A stretch of 64,000 bases of DNA from Kingdonia uniflora (lineage: Eukaryota > Streptophyta > Magnoliopsida > Ranunculales > Circaeasteraceae): NCBI GenBank assembly GCA_014058105.1, contig JACGCM010001844.1, forward strand, positions 1,488,001 through 1,552,000. The letters run 5' to 3'. The translations under genes and the position numbers were made by a program. Positions 11,500 through 32,241 of the stretch are shown in pieces. Each line of letters begins with the position of its first letter. Position 1 is the first letter of the stretch. The notes beneath the pieces were generated by a model. The model saw nothing but the letters and a program-made list of their open reading frames with translations, was not told where the DNA came from and searched no databases.

Positions 11500-12535
11500 G
11501 TTGATCAGTGTGGCCGAAATAGCAAAACGATCTGTAATATAGTTTAGATGACCAATTTGGCCGAAGCAACAAATGATCTGTAATGTAGTTTAGATGACTG
11601 ATTTGGCCAAAGCAACAAACGATCTGTAATCTGTGTATATAAGTACTTGTTGGATATATTAGAAGAAATACTGTAATGTAGGGCAATCGAGCACAAGTAT
11701 TTCATTGGTGTAAGACTGACGTACAGCGAATGTACTAGACAGATCGGTTTGGTCGAAGCAACAAATGATCTGTAATCTGCGTATAGAAATTTTGTAGGGC
11801 AATCGAACACAATTATTTTATTGGTGTAAGATTGACGTACAGCGGATGTATTAGATAGATCGGTTTGGCTGAAGCAACAAATGATCTGTAATGTTCTTAG
11901 ATGATCAGTTTAGCCAAAGCAACAAATGACCTGTAATCTGTGTATAAAAGTTTTGTAGAGCATTCAAACACAAGTATTTCATTGGTGTGAGATTGACGTA
12001 CAACAGATGTATTAGATAGATCAGTTTGGCTGAAACAACAAATGATCTGTAATGTTCTTAGATTATCAGTTTGGATAAAGCAATAAATGATCTGTACTCT
12101 ATGTATAAAAGTTTTGTAGGGAAATCGAACACAAGTATTTCATTGGTATAAGATTGACGTACAGCGAATGTGTTAGATAGACCAGTTTGGCCGAAGTAAC
12201 AAATGATTTGTAATGTATTTAAACGATCAATTTGGCCGATGCAACAAATAATCTGTAATGTGCTTAGATGATCGTGTGGCCGAAGCAACAAACGATCTAT
12301 AATCTGTATATAGAAGTTTTGTAGGGCAATCAAATACAAGTATTTTATTGGTGTAAGATTGGCGTACAGCAAATGTGTTAGATAGATCGGTTTGGCTAAA
12401 GCAACAAATGATCTGTAATGTATTTAGACGATCGATTTGGCTGAAGCAACAAATGATTTGTAATGTGTTTAGATGATCGTGTGGCCAAAGCAACAAACGA
12501 TCTGTAATTTGTGTATAGATATTATGTGTAGCATA
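11500..12535. repeat. Nested tandem-repeat array between pol and the antisense gene
   Basis: A short unit of about 44 bp ('ttggccgaagcaacaaatga' followed by 'tctgtaatgt') is repeated many times. Groups of it are separated by a longer spacer, recognised by 'gtagggcaatcg' and 'gattgacgtacag'. The spacer landmark 'gggcaatcg' or its variants falls at 11681, 11797, 11958, 12119 and 12324, giving intervals of 116, 161, 161 and 205 bp. These correspond to one, two, two and three short units per spacer. Tandem arrays in the 3' untranslated part of Ogre/Tat elements are known and can seed satellites. Confidence 0.9.
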
Positions 12536-12639
12536 GCAGAAAATACTTAGATGTCTTGATCACACAGTAATCTTTTATTAATACGAGCTCATCATACAAA
12601 ATGATAGATTGGTTTGAAGAAAAGTACATTGTGATAGAT

Positions 12640-13690
12640 TTGTTATCTGCGATACAACTTTAGTTTCCTTGTGTTCCAAGGATTAGGTATGTACTCGCCA
12701 TGTTCAGTGGCGAGGTTGTAAGAACCGAGGCCACTTTTCTCGATAACGACAAAAGGACCTTCCCAGTTTTCAGATAATTTCCCTACATTGGGCTCTTTGT
12801 TATGCTTGGGAATCTCTCGGAGGACCAGATCCTTGATTTCAAACTCTCTATGCTGAACGCATTTGTTATAAGATCAGGATAAAGCTTGGTGATACCTTCC
12901 CAATTTCATGATTGATTTGTCCTGAGTCTCTTCGATCTAGTTCATATTACATGCCAACTGGAATTTATTTTCTTTATCGGTCATGACATGGTCACAAATA
13001 GGGTGATGATACTGAGTAGGGATGATTGCATCAGTACCGTAAGCCAGAAGGAATGACGTACATCCAGTTAAAACTCGGGACGTAGTTTGATATGCCCATA
13101 ACATATGTGGTAGCTCCATGACCCAATTTCCTTTCTTTTTTGTTAGGCACTTTTTGATTCCATCTACGATAGTGCGATTAGTGATCTCGGCTTGGCCGTT
13201 TCCTAGCGGGTAATATGGATTTGAATGGGCTTATATGATGTTGTGTTGATTAAGGAATTTGATGGCTTTGGAGCCAACTAACTGAGGTCCATTGCCAATC
13301 CTGATAAGATGGGGACAGCCGAAACGAATGATGATGTTTTCCCAGATAAACTTGATGACTTCATCTTCTCGTGTGCGGCACAAAGGGACTGCTTCTACCC
13401 ACTTAGTAAAGTAATTTGTTGTGACCAAGAGATATTTCCATTTTCCTAGTACAATAAGAAACTCGTCGACAAGGTTGAGGGCCCATCTTTTAAATGGCCA
13501 TACAACATTGCTAGAATGTAGTTATGAAGCTAGAGCTCAAATTCGGGGACCGTGACGTTGACAGACATCGCATTTGCTAGTGAGCTCGATTGTTTGAGCT
13601 TTCATGTTAGGCCAGAAGATGCCTTGGGTAAGAGCTCGATTGGCTTCCTGCTACGTGGGAACCACAAGTACCTTCATGTAGTTCGTGTAA
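12640..13690 (-). pseudogene. Integrase of the Tat-type element (inactive)
   Basis: Minus-strand frames show a zinc-finger remnant (CDVCQRHG near 13570), the core (13231-13428: WVEAVPLCRTREDEVIKFIW, then IRFGCPHLIRIGNGPQLVG) and the third catalytic region (GNGQAEITNRTIVDGIKK near 13170). Two of the three positions of the DDE triad appear lost: the second aspartate is a glycine (IGNGPQ) and the first region reads LNLVDE. The glutamate in QAEITNR remains. Downstream come the usual C-terminal strands (ENWEGPFVV, GSYNLATEHG). An intact integrase joins element DNA to the host chromosome. This copy could not. Confidence 0.8.
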
Positions 13691-13999
13691 GAATTTTTGA
13701 GCTTCTTCATAAGATAAGTATTCGAGATATGGCCCTGTGACTGAAATCTTGTATAAGAAACCATTTTTGACGATGCGGCATTTTGCGTTATCCAGTACGC
13801 GCCTCTTTTTAGTGGGGTCTTGAGAGAATTCACCATCGAATGTGTTTTTGGTACCAATATACTTGAGGAAAGGTCATCTCCAATCGTCCTCATCCTCTTC
13901 AACACCCCCAGTATTAACAGAATTTGAGCTTATGATGTTAATGTTGGGGTTTGATATTACTTCGATCTTGAGATACCAAGCTTCTGAGCCAAGGACTCC

Positions 14000-14370
14000 G
14001 GCGAGATATGTGAGGGAATCAGAATGTCTATTTTCTCTGCACGGTAAATGTTTTATAGAAATTTTCTTAAATCTACTCATTCTGTCGGCTACTGCGACTG
14101 CGTAATCGATTATTTTCCCATTCTTCTAGAATTTTTTTGTGTAATGGTTTACAATGAGCAAAGAGTCTGTATATGCGGACAGTTTGGATACTCCAATCTC
14201 TAGAGCCATATCTAAACTGTGAATCATTGCTTCGTATTCTGCTGCATTGTTGGTAGCTTTGAAATTTAATCAGATTGCCTTTTCAATTCTATCATTAAAA
14301 GGTATGATCAACACGATTCTGATGCCTGATCTTGTGGGTCCAGAGGATCCATCAGTTAGAAGATGCCATC
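14000..14370 (-). pseudogene. Second (archaeal-like) RNase H domain of the Tat-type element
   Basis: The minus strand reads WHLLTDGSSGPTRSGI, then NNAAEYEAMIHSLDMALEIG, then LSAYTDSLLIVNHY and HLPCRENRHSDSL. These are the DGS, E, TDS and D-containing blocks of an RNase H fold. The domain follows the ordinary gypsy RNase H and precedes integrase, as reported for Tat-lineage elements, which carry an extra RNase H of the archaeal type. The key acidic residues are still visible, but stops interrupt the frame (after EKAI and YTKKF). Confidence 0.75.
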
Positions 14371-14559
14371 CCTCTTGCGTTATCCAGTCTGCCCTTTCTT
14401 TGAGCTATTTTTCATGAATATCTGCGTTGTCTTCTTCCCAGTCAGGATCTTCTACGGGGAAGTCCATAAGGAAATCTGCTACGGCCTGACCCTTTTTAGA
14501 ATGTCTGGGCTCAAATCAGATGTCATGCTCACCAAGATTGACTGACCATTGCTGGACTC

Positions 14560-15775
14560 GTCTGAATTTTTCTCATTTGGATAATATTTTACGCAGAGGG
14601 TAGTTGGTCACTACTCGTACTAAGTGGGCTTGGAAGTATTGTCTCAACTTTTGTGAGGTGTAGACGAGAGCCAGAAGTAGTTTTTCGACCATGTTGTATC
14701 GGGTTTCTGCTGGAGTGAAAGTTTTACTGATGAAGTAAACAGGCTTCTTAGTTTTCTCATCAAGTCGAATGAGAACAAAACTTAAAGATTCTTATGTGAC
14801 TACAAGATAAATGGTGAGTTATTCCCCTTCGCTAGGTGTACTCATCACTGGTGGTAAACCCAAGTAAAGTTTTAGCTGTTGAAAAGCTGTTTCACACTCC
14901 GCTGTCCATTCGATCTCGTGGTCCTTCTTAGGTTTTTGTTTTATTGTCCCCTCACGCAATAAGTTGAACAACCATCGATAGCGATCGGACAATTTTGAAG
15001 AAAAAAAATAGTTTATTGCGATAATCTTTCCAGCTAACTTCTGGACCTGTTTTTTTATTCTGGGGGAAGGCATAGATAATAATGCGCGAATACGATCCGG
15101 ATCGGTTTCAATACTGCGCTTGCTGATTAAGTGGCCCAAGAATTTTCCTGATTGAACTCCGAACTGGCATTTGTCAGGGTTGAGTTTCATCTTATAGAGA
15201 CGGAGGATATCGAAGGCCGTGTACAAATTTGCAACATGGTTTTCCTTCTTAAGACTTTTGCACAACATATCGTTTATATAGACCTCCATTGTTTTTTCAA
15301 GGTGATCTTTGAACATTTGGGTCATCAATCACTGGTAAGTAGCTCCAGCGTTCTTGAAATCGAATGGCATGACTTTGTAGCAGTATAGGCCGTGTTATGT
15401 AATGAAAGTTGTTTTCTCTTAGTCGTCAGGTAGCATAGGTATGTGGTTGTAGCCTAATGCGGCATCCATCATAGACAGGATCTCGTGTCCTGATGTAGAG
15501 TCAAGCAGGTTATTTATGACAGGGAGTGGGAAACTGTCTTTTAAAGTATGCCTGTTCAGGTCGGTGAAATCCACGCATACCCTGATCTTCCCATTCTTCT
15601 TTGGTACAGCTACAATATTCGATATCCATTCTGGATAATTGGCCTCGCGGATAAAACTGACTTTGATGAGTTTTTTGATTTCCTTGTTGACTTCATCGAT
15701 AGCTAAGGCTTCTTCCTTCAAGTTGAGTTTGTGACAGGCCAGGTTCGGATCGATATCCGGCATCTCATGAAACGT
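14560..15775 (-). pseudogene. Reverse transcriptase and gypsy-type RNase H of the Tat-type element
   Basis: Minus-strand frames 15419-15763 and 14819-15328 give consecutive RT blocks: IVAVPKKNGKIRVCVDFTDL, the palm strand with MMDAALGYNHI, then VYINDMLCKS and KCQFGVQSGKFLGH. The catalytic YVDD-type box reads YIND, so one metal-binding aspartate is an asparagine. A stop separates the two frames just before TTFIT. The usual RNase H segment follows (KPVYFISKTFTPAETRYNMV, 14560-14820) with further stops. RT/RNase H would copy element RNA into DNA. This copy is inactive. Confidence 0.85.
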
Positions 15776-16279
15776 CTAGGCGAAGACGTCATTGTTTTCT
15801 TTAAGGAACTGGATGAGAGTGTCGCGATCTACTGAGGGCAGATGGGTGCCAATATATGTCCCACATGCTTGGGTCTACTGATTTTAACGTATTATGTGGT
15901 CTCTGCGTTGGGCAGATGTTGCCCTGCTGTATTGACTGTATAGTTCTTTGTAATGTTTCCTGTTGTCTTCTGTAATTGCTATGCGTGTTAATGTTCAGAA
16001 GGTTCTGGTCCAATAACGACATAATTTTTGCATGCTCGTACTAATTTCTGACTTCCTTTTATCTCATAAACGCTACCCTCCCACTCAAAACGTAATACCA
16101 AGTGGTAGGTTGATGGAATAGCGTGCATATTGTGTAACCAGCAACGTCCCATGATCCTTAGATAACGGGATTTGTATTAACGACATAAAAGACAACGTCG
16201 AGTATTACCAGGCCTGCGGTGATAGGAAGTACGATCTTCCCTACGCGTTCCTCCTTAGACCCATTAAAACCACATATAT

Positions 16280-16420
16280 CAACGTCGTTGGGTTGGACCT
16301 TATCGGCCAGACCCATCTGGTCGATCGTGCTCTAAAAAAGGAGTTCAATGGTGTTATCGGTATCTACCATCATCGTATGAAGTACCATGTTCCACATTTT
16401 TAATATGATCACCAAGGCGT
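16280..16420 (-). pseudogene. Aspartic protease remnant of the Tat-type element
   Basis: The minus strand reads VLHTMMVDTDNTIELLF, a stop, then IDQMGLADKVQPNDVDICGF and further on VGKIVLPITAGL. The spacing matches plant gypsy proteases, where the first block holds the catalytic aspartate followed by small residues. Here the block reads VDTDNT, so the usual glycine or serine context is changed. It lies between gag and RT as expected. Confidence 0.6.
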
Positions 16421-17001
16421 CATGGTGAGGATAGTTGGCATGCCGAACGTCACAATCATTGAAAGAAATCCCAGTTCACTGAGAGTTAGATACTAGAATT
16501 AAACGAGCTTCTTTATCTTGTATGGATAAGTCGTGACATTGGGCGACACGCCTTTACTTGCTTCTGTTTGATTCTTTGATAACCTGGGTCTCCACGAGAT
16601 GGTAAAATGAGATATGATACAAATGCTTTTCAGCTGCAGGCTCTTCGACCTGTAACACTTCAGTGGGGTTTTTGTAATTCTCATTCTTATAACTTTCCAC
16701 GTCCACTATGTACTCGTGCATTCATCCATTTGCGAAGATATACTCCAACAACCGTTGTAAGGCAAACCATTGCCCTGTCTCATGATGTCGGACCTTATGG
16801 TGGATGCAGTATGGTTTGTTCTCTATCAGTTGAAGGTACTGTACATTTCAGAAGAATATGTATTTCTGCAATATTGGATATATGTTGGCTATAGTCACAT
16901 TCATCTTTGGAAGGTAAGGTCTAGGCAAGTTACTCGCCATCCGAGGTCGCTCGTCGTTGGATTTGGTTTGTTTTTTGTCTCCTCCTTGATCTGATGTCCG
17001 A

Positions 17002-17710
17002 TTAAAAAGCGGAATGGTTTGACTGATCTCGAGCTATCATTGTCAATTTCTGAGGATTCTGCCTGTCGGGCACCATCCGCTCTAGGTCAATGTATCCGTT
17101 GACCTTTTCGATCATGTTTTCCAATGTTGTTGGTTTGTTGAGGACGAGGTACTCCTTCGCTCGGCCATCGACGAGTAAAGCATGGTGAAAGCGGAAATAG
17201 TGATCTTCTGGTCGAGTCAATATACTTTTTAGGCTAATTCCATAAACTTTTTCGTAAACATCTCAAGTTTTTCTCCAGGCATCTGTTTGAGGCTGAAAAG
17301 AGAATATAAGTTATCTTCTTTATCTCTGTTGTGCGAGTAATTCTTGACGAAGAGTTCGTGCAACTATTCAAAAGTTGTGATGGATCCTTCAGGCAGTGTG
17401 TGGAACCATCGTAGGGGTTCGCCCGATAAGCTAGTAGGAAAGAGTTGGCATAAAATGTGGTTGGACGTGGAATGTAGGCCTAGAGCGTCTTGGAACTCTT
17501 GAACGTGTTCCACTGGATCAGTCCATTTGTACTTTCGGATCTTTGGAGTGTGAAACCCGGTGGGGACCTCTCCATCCAAGAGCTCTTAGGCGATCGGGTT
17601 CTTCTATAATCTGTTCTGGATCCCTTTAGTCAGCGTGTGGGCTTTGAGCAATTCTTTGATCCGCTTTTCAACATATTCCTGAGTGACATATTGTCAAGCT
17701 GTGATGGTTG
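17002..17710 (-). pseudogene. Gag of the Tat-type element (degenerate)
   Basis: Minus-strand frames 17364-17579 and 17002-17220 give the retrotransposon gag core: HTPKIRKYKWTDPVEHVQEF, LCQLFPTSLSGEPLRWFHTL, and further on KKFMELA, DGRAKEYLVLNKPTTLENMI. The single tryptophan after GEPLRW and the hydrophobic helix pattern are typical of the plant Retrotrans_gag domain. Stops break the frame (after TTFE and ELA). Gag forms the particle around the element RNA. The 17720-18200 stretch upstream is a degenerate 5' leader and gag N terminus. Confidence 0.75.
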
Positions 17711-18216
17711 GTCGTGTGACGCGCCCATCTCCAGGGTTGCGGTCACCATTCCCTTTACTTAGGCGATCCTTTGTCAGGACTCAAACTCTTCGAGGTGGAT
17801 TTTCAGTCTGTCTGGCTCCTGCTAGGCCGCCATCTACTTCTTGTTGAACCTCCTAGATCAGGGCAGGATCTATGTCATGTTGTTGACGGTTAGATTGAAG
17901 CGTACCTCCTGCGTGAACGCCCTTCGGAGGAGGCCCGATTCTGTCATGAACAGAAATCTGCGAGCCCTCAAGTTGTACGGCTTTGTTCTTCTGGGCGGTG
18001 ACATGCTGGCCCTATAAGACCTTTAGCGCATCATGTACACTCTCGAGTTGTTATTTCAGGGTTGCGCACCTTTCTATTTCTAAGTTCAGAGTGGCCCTCA
18101 GGTCTGCTAAAGTTACATTTTCTTCCACCTGGACGATCGGTGTGCTTTAACCTGAAGGTAATATTCTGGGAGAAGATGATCAGCGGCGTTTGAGATAATG
18201 GGTATGAGAATTTTGA

Positions 18217-18234
18217 TTCCCACAGACGGCGCTA
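18217..18234 (-). other. Primer-binding site of the Tat-type element
   Basis: The minus strand reads TAGCGCCGTCTGTGGGAA two bases inside the 5' LTR end. It matches the site at 2894-2911. One base at the start differs from the usual TGGCGCC. The tRNA was not identified. Confidence 0.7.
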
Positions 18235-18236
18235 AA

Positions 18237-18971
18237 TGTAATAGCCTAGTTCCAGGATTCGGACCTAGCCTTTATACCAAATGTATTCAGAACGTTCAAG
18301 AACAACAGACAATAAACAATAAGATAATTTAGCGTGGAAAACCTTTGAATAGGTTAAAAGCCACGACCTTCCCTAAGAATTTTGAGAAAGTGGTGATCTT
18401 ATTGAGATTGCCAGTTTATTGCAATGATCTTTCTAAGAATGTAAGATGATAGAGTAGGAACTTTTCTATGGTGAATGTTACGTCCTTCATCTGCAGTTCT
18501 TCAAGTCTTCTTATAAGTTCTCTAATATGACCGTTTGACGACCATAAAGTCCCTTAATGACGGGCGTTACAAAGTAAGTATGAGATATTCTTTGACCAGA
18601 TTGTGTAACGTTCTGACCTTTGCTGCTGTACAACGGCTCTATTGCTGATTGTGTGATTCACGCAGGTCGAGTTGTTGGTGTAGAGGTCAAAAGTGACGTC
18701 TCAAACTGGGGAAAGTTTGGTTACGTCTTTAGTAGTGCTTACTGTATGTTGATGAGATCGAGGATGAGGTTTGAGTCTGAGATACGAAATAAGTTATTAC
18801 AAGACGGTTCTCAACCAATAGCTTGAGTGTTGCTAGGGATGAGTGGTATTGGTTGAGAAACTCGTTTTGTACATGTTTGTGATTGTGCCACGTGCTCTGT
18901 TGTTGAGGACGAAAGTTCATCTGTAGTTCGAAGATAAAGCATGGGCTCAAGATGCAGAATAAGCCACTACA
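18237..18971 (-). repeat. 5' LTR of the Tat-type element (735 bp)
   Basis: In minus orientation it starts TGTAGTGGCTTATTC at 18971 and ends GGCTATTACA at 18237, with the standard TG...CA ends. It matches 3494-4221 along its length. Many differences are C/T or G/A changes, as expected from long-term methylation and decay. Confidence 0.9.
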
Positions 18972-20593
18972 GGTATAGATAGAAAATCTAACAATTCTCG
19001 AGTGCAGGGCTGCTCATGAGGGTATCATGTGGGTTATAAATCGCTAAAAATTCAAAACATACTGAAAGCCACACCCGAGTTAGATCCTGAAGCTTCTGAC
19101 GCTAATGAAGGTTTTGCTTCCACCGGTAATAAAGATCGCAAAGTTTTTTTATAGGTTCACAAACAGAAGAAAGAGTCGCAGCAAGAAGACCAATCAGAGA
19201 TAGAGAGGATACCAGAGATCCCCATGACGTCCAATGGATTCCTCATGTTTCCAACCGAATATTGGGACAAACCCCCAATATTTGATAAGTATCTAGATAA
19301 TGTCATTAAGAAAAAGTTCGTTGTCCTATTTTGGGAGGGCTTCTTAGCTAATTTCGAGAAGCGGATACCATTATTTATTTTATTTTTGGGCGTTCTTGAA
19401 TGCAGGAATGTTGGTAACAGCACTGTACCCCCGTACTTGGGTACAACCATGGGTTACGAAAAATTCTGAGGTAGGATTTAAGGTTTGAAGACGAGTATGT
19501 CACAACAGAGAGTTTTGTATTTTGTAGTGTTTAAAATTTTGCCGATTACGTGGTCGAAATCTTCTAAAGACGAAAGGATTTGATGTGAATTGTCCTCGCA
19601 TGGTCGTTTATTACTGTCTATGGTTAATTTACGTTTATGTTATTTTGATTTAAGCTTCTCTGCTAGAGAAGCTATATAGATTTTAGGGAGTTCATAATTA
19701 ACCAACATAAGGTTAAGATGATATTTTTCCCAATTTCTAGATTATTCTTAATTAAAGTTTTCACCCCGTTATGTTCTATAAAAAGGTAGGTAGGTTCTCT
19801 ATTTTATTTAGTCGTTGAAGTTAAGAATTAGGTTTCAGTAATTTTTAGTGTTTTAGAGTTTGAGAAAACCCTAATCTTAAATTAGGTCTAAATTAGCGTA
19901 ATATATTTTTGAAAATTATTTTCGAGTTGAGAGTTTACGTTAGTAAGACTGTCAAGACTTACGAGGCAACGCAACAATCGAAAAATGTTGTAAATGTCTA
20001 GTTACGACGACAGGTATAAGAGTTACACTATTGTATATCAGGAATTGACTTACAACAAGTGTATTGTGTTTTGGTTTAAGTTTTTAAATCAAAAGAAAAG
20101 AAAATCCATGATTAAGAGTAAGTGTAGAAAGAGGTAAATTGGGTGTTTAAACAAGGAAGATACCGGCATTAGCCGATGTTCGTAGCCGACTAATAATGAA
20201 TTTAATTTAGTGAGTAAGTCAACGTGGGACTCTAATAAGCATCCTTTGATTCCGAATACGAGTTATTTGAAGTTAGAATTGGTCGTTTTCACGCGTTCAC
20301 ATAAGAAGAAGAGAAACCTAGTAGTAATAATAAGTAATAACAAAGTGCACGTGATACTTGTATATCCGTAGAGAAGTATGGGCGTGCCTGGATTCACTCA
20401 TTTAACTTTCTATCACTAATATGTTATGACTCATTTACCCTCAGTTTCCCGCCAATACCACGAGAGAGATAGGGGTAAGAGAGGGAAATCAAGTTTGTTT
20501 CTTTAAAGAGACGCGTTTAAATCTCCGACGTTTGGTTCAACCAACTCAACAACTACCACTTTCCTCTCTCTAAATAAATTATTATTTCAAAAC
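18972..20593. promoter_or_regulatory. Upstream region of the JMJ13-like gene
   Basis: About 1.6 kb without a supported gene. A plus-strand open frame (19224-19469, from MTSNGFLMFPTEYWDKPP) looks protein-like but I cannot name it. It may be a fragment of another gene or element. Around 19780 a 'tataaaaagg' box sits in AT-rich sequence that could be an old LTR. A perfect CACGTG G-box core is at 20348-20353, about 250 bp before the presumed TATA box of the gene. Confidence 0.4.
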
Positions 20594-20601
20594 TATAAAT
20601 A
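20594..20601 (+). promoter_or_regulatory. Probable TATA box of the JMJ13-like gene
   Basis: TATAAATA stands in a CT-rich context ('aactataaataacctctctc') about 170 bp before the start codon. This would put the transcription start near 20625-20635. The assignment is from motif and position only. Confidence 0.5.
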
Positions 20602-20769
20602 ACCTCTCTCTATTTCAGTTTCGTCTTTTTCTCGATATCGAATCTCGCCGGAAAACCATAGCCAAACCGCTTTGGATCTCGAGGTTTTTGTGGAATGTAG
20701 TGGTAATTTCATCGATTTCGGTGATTGTTTTCAAGGACGGACAGATTACGCGAAGGTCTTCGGTATGAG

Positions 20770-30732
<9,963 letters not shown>

Positions 30733-31170
30733 TTTAACTTATCCGATTGGGATTCTAACAAACAGGAGAAGCTGAAAAGAATTTGACTCCGGAAACAGCA
30801 ACAGTGACTGATCATTAACAGGGTGAGTTTTAGACGTTAAGATCTGATTCTTTGTGCAAAAAAACCTCGAATTGAGGTCTAATTTGCACGCTTCTCTGGC
30901 CAGAGAGTCTTTTTATCGCTCTTTGTCAGGGAGGAAGTTCCACATTTATACCTGCAGAGGTCTTGGGTTTTAGAGTACAGATTGTAAATTGGGTGGTTGA
31001 CGAGTTAATTCGTTGCGAGGAGCCAGTGGTTATTCCCATTTGCTCTTCAAAAAGATCAGTTTGCTGTTGTTGTTTCCCCTTACTATCTTAGTTATTTATT
31101 CTTTCATTACGTTTGGTCATTGTACCTTGACTTACTTGAAGAATAAAATGCAAAGAAAATGCCTCTTTTA
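30733..31170 (+). other. 3' untranslated region and polyadenylation signal of the JMJ13-like gene
   Basis: After the TAA at 30730-30732 comes about 400 bp of T-rich sequence with AATAAA at 31142-31147. The transcript probably ends shortly after. A T-rich stretch follows, as expected for a plant 3' end. Confidence 0.5.
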
Positions 31171-31709
31171 CAATTCTCAGTTTTGTGTTCTTTCACTCTT
31201 GGTCATAGTATTTTGCACGTAACATGCTTAAGCTTCAGTTTTGATGATTTACACCTTAGATGTAGTTGTCTCCAAAAAAAGTAACCAGCCTTTGTGTGCA
31301 ACTTGAGAACCCCAAGTGCCAAAAAAGTGCCCAAAAAATACAGTTGTAGGACTCCGAGCTTTGCATGCCAGACCATAAACTTTTTTGCCATCGGAATATG
31401 GCTCGAACTTAGACCAATAATAGTTGAGATAATTCGGAATGAGCTTGATTTTGGCTCGTGAGCCCTAACTTGATCTCCGATACTTTATGACAGTCACTTT
31501 GTATACAAGCAACGCCAACGGAATCATACTTCTGAGCAGGCTCGAGACAGTGGTAGAATTTGGAGCAATTGGGCTATGTCTGATTTGATCAAGCCTATTA
31601 TCAAATAGGACTGGACATATTAATTGAAAAATTAAGATGAACTCATAAGTCCAGCCAATAGCCATACACAATGGGGAATTCTACATAATAAACATTACAC
31701 CCCCCCCCC

Positions 31710-31740
<31 letters not shown>

Positions 31741-31801
31741 CTAATAATGTCTACTAAGCTTTGGAGAAACTAAATTACCAAAAACTTATGGTATAATAAT
31801 A
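31171..31801. repeat. Intergenic spacer with C-run and (AC)n microsatellite
   Basis: No gene is seen. 31700-31737 is a run of C followed by about 13 AC dinucleotides, likely to vary in length between individuals. The gypsy element begins at 31802, and its target duplication TAATA is at 31797-31801. Confidence 0.7.
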
Positions 31802-32206
31802 TGATGCAGGGACTTTAAATGATTAAGCCCAAAGGCTTGGATGATTTTAATCTCATTAGGTTTAATTTTTTTTCTAGTTTTATTTGTTTCTAGATTAGCT
31901 TATGTCTAGGTTTAATTTTTTTTCTAGTTTTATTTATTTCTAGATTAGCTTATGTCTAAATAATAGGATCCTTTTTAATATGGGAATCATCTAGCTCTAT
32001 GTTTTATTTGTTTCTAGATTAAGCTTATGTCTAAATAATAGATCTTTCAAATATGGGAATCCTCTAGCTCTATTATAAATAGGCATGTAATAGTTGAGAG
32101 ATGCATTCAACCAAGATCAATAAAATTTCTCTATTTATTATTTTTTTTCCTTGCAATCTCTTTTATTTTCTCGATTCAAATTGCTTCCGCTACGTGTTAT
32201 CTATTA
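31802..32206 (+). repeat. 5' LTR (405 bp) with internal tandem duplication
   Basis: It starts TGATGCAGGG and ends CTATTA. About 50 bp ('aggtttaattttttttctag' and onward to 'cttatgtct') occur twice in tandem near 31858-31957 but once in the 3' LTR, which explains the 49-bp length difference. A TATA-like 'ctattataaata' is near 32070. Confidence 0.9.
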
Positions 32207-32224
32207 AGTGGCATCAGATTCAGT
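32207..32224 (+). other. Primer-binding site, initiator-methionine tRNA type
   Basis: 'agtggcatcagattcag' directly follows the LTR. It resembles TGGTATCAGAGC, the usual site matching plant initiator tRNA-Met, with a few changes. Confidence 0.65.
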
Positions 32225-32241
32225 CGTAGGCCTGTGCCAAG

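Larger units (their letters stand above)
3494..18971 (-). mobile_element. Complete, inactive Tat/Retand-type Ty3/gypsy retrotransposon (15.5 kb)
   Basis: Two direct LTRs (3494-4221 and 18237-18971) flank an internal region with a primer site, a polypurine tract and, in minus-strand order, gag, protease, RT, RNase H, a second RNase H and integrase. That order is Ty3/gypsy. Two RNase H domains, the size of about 15.5 kb, a tandem-repeat block after pol and long coding sequence on the opposite strand are features known for the Tat lineage (Ogre, Tat, Retand). The flanking 5-mers are gatat (3489-3493) and ggtat (18972-18976), a target duplication with one mismatch. The LTRs differ at many positions and pol has many stops and lost catalytic residues, so this is an old insertion that cannot encode working enzymes. 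Confidence 0.85.

Noticed and set aside
11483..12496. Minus-strand ORFs of 67-104 codons with repeated peptide phrases
   Set aside because: They are translations of the tandem array, and the period explains the repeated peptides.
11500..12535. Whether the repeat array could be a CRISPR-like structure
   Set aside because: The repeats are long, diverged, directly nested and lie in a plant retroelement. There are no short identical repeats with unique spacers.
12937..13428. Several short minus-strand ORFs that might be listed as separate hypothetical genes
   Set aside because: They are consecutive integrase pieces of one decayed polyprotein.
19224..19469. An 81-codon frame with protein-like composition upstream of JMJ13
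   Set aside because: No domain is recognised, and it has no supported exon partner or promoter. I left it as a note under the upstream region and did not call it a gene.
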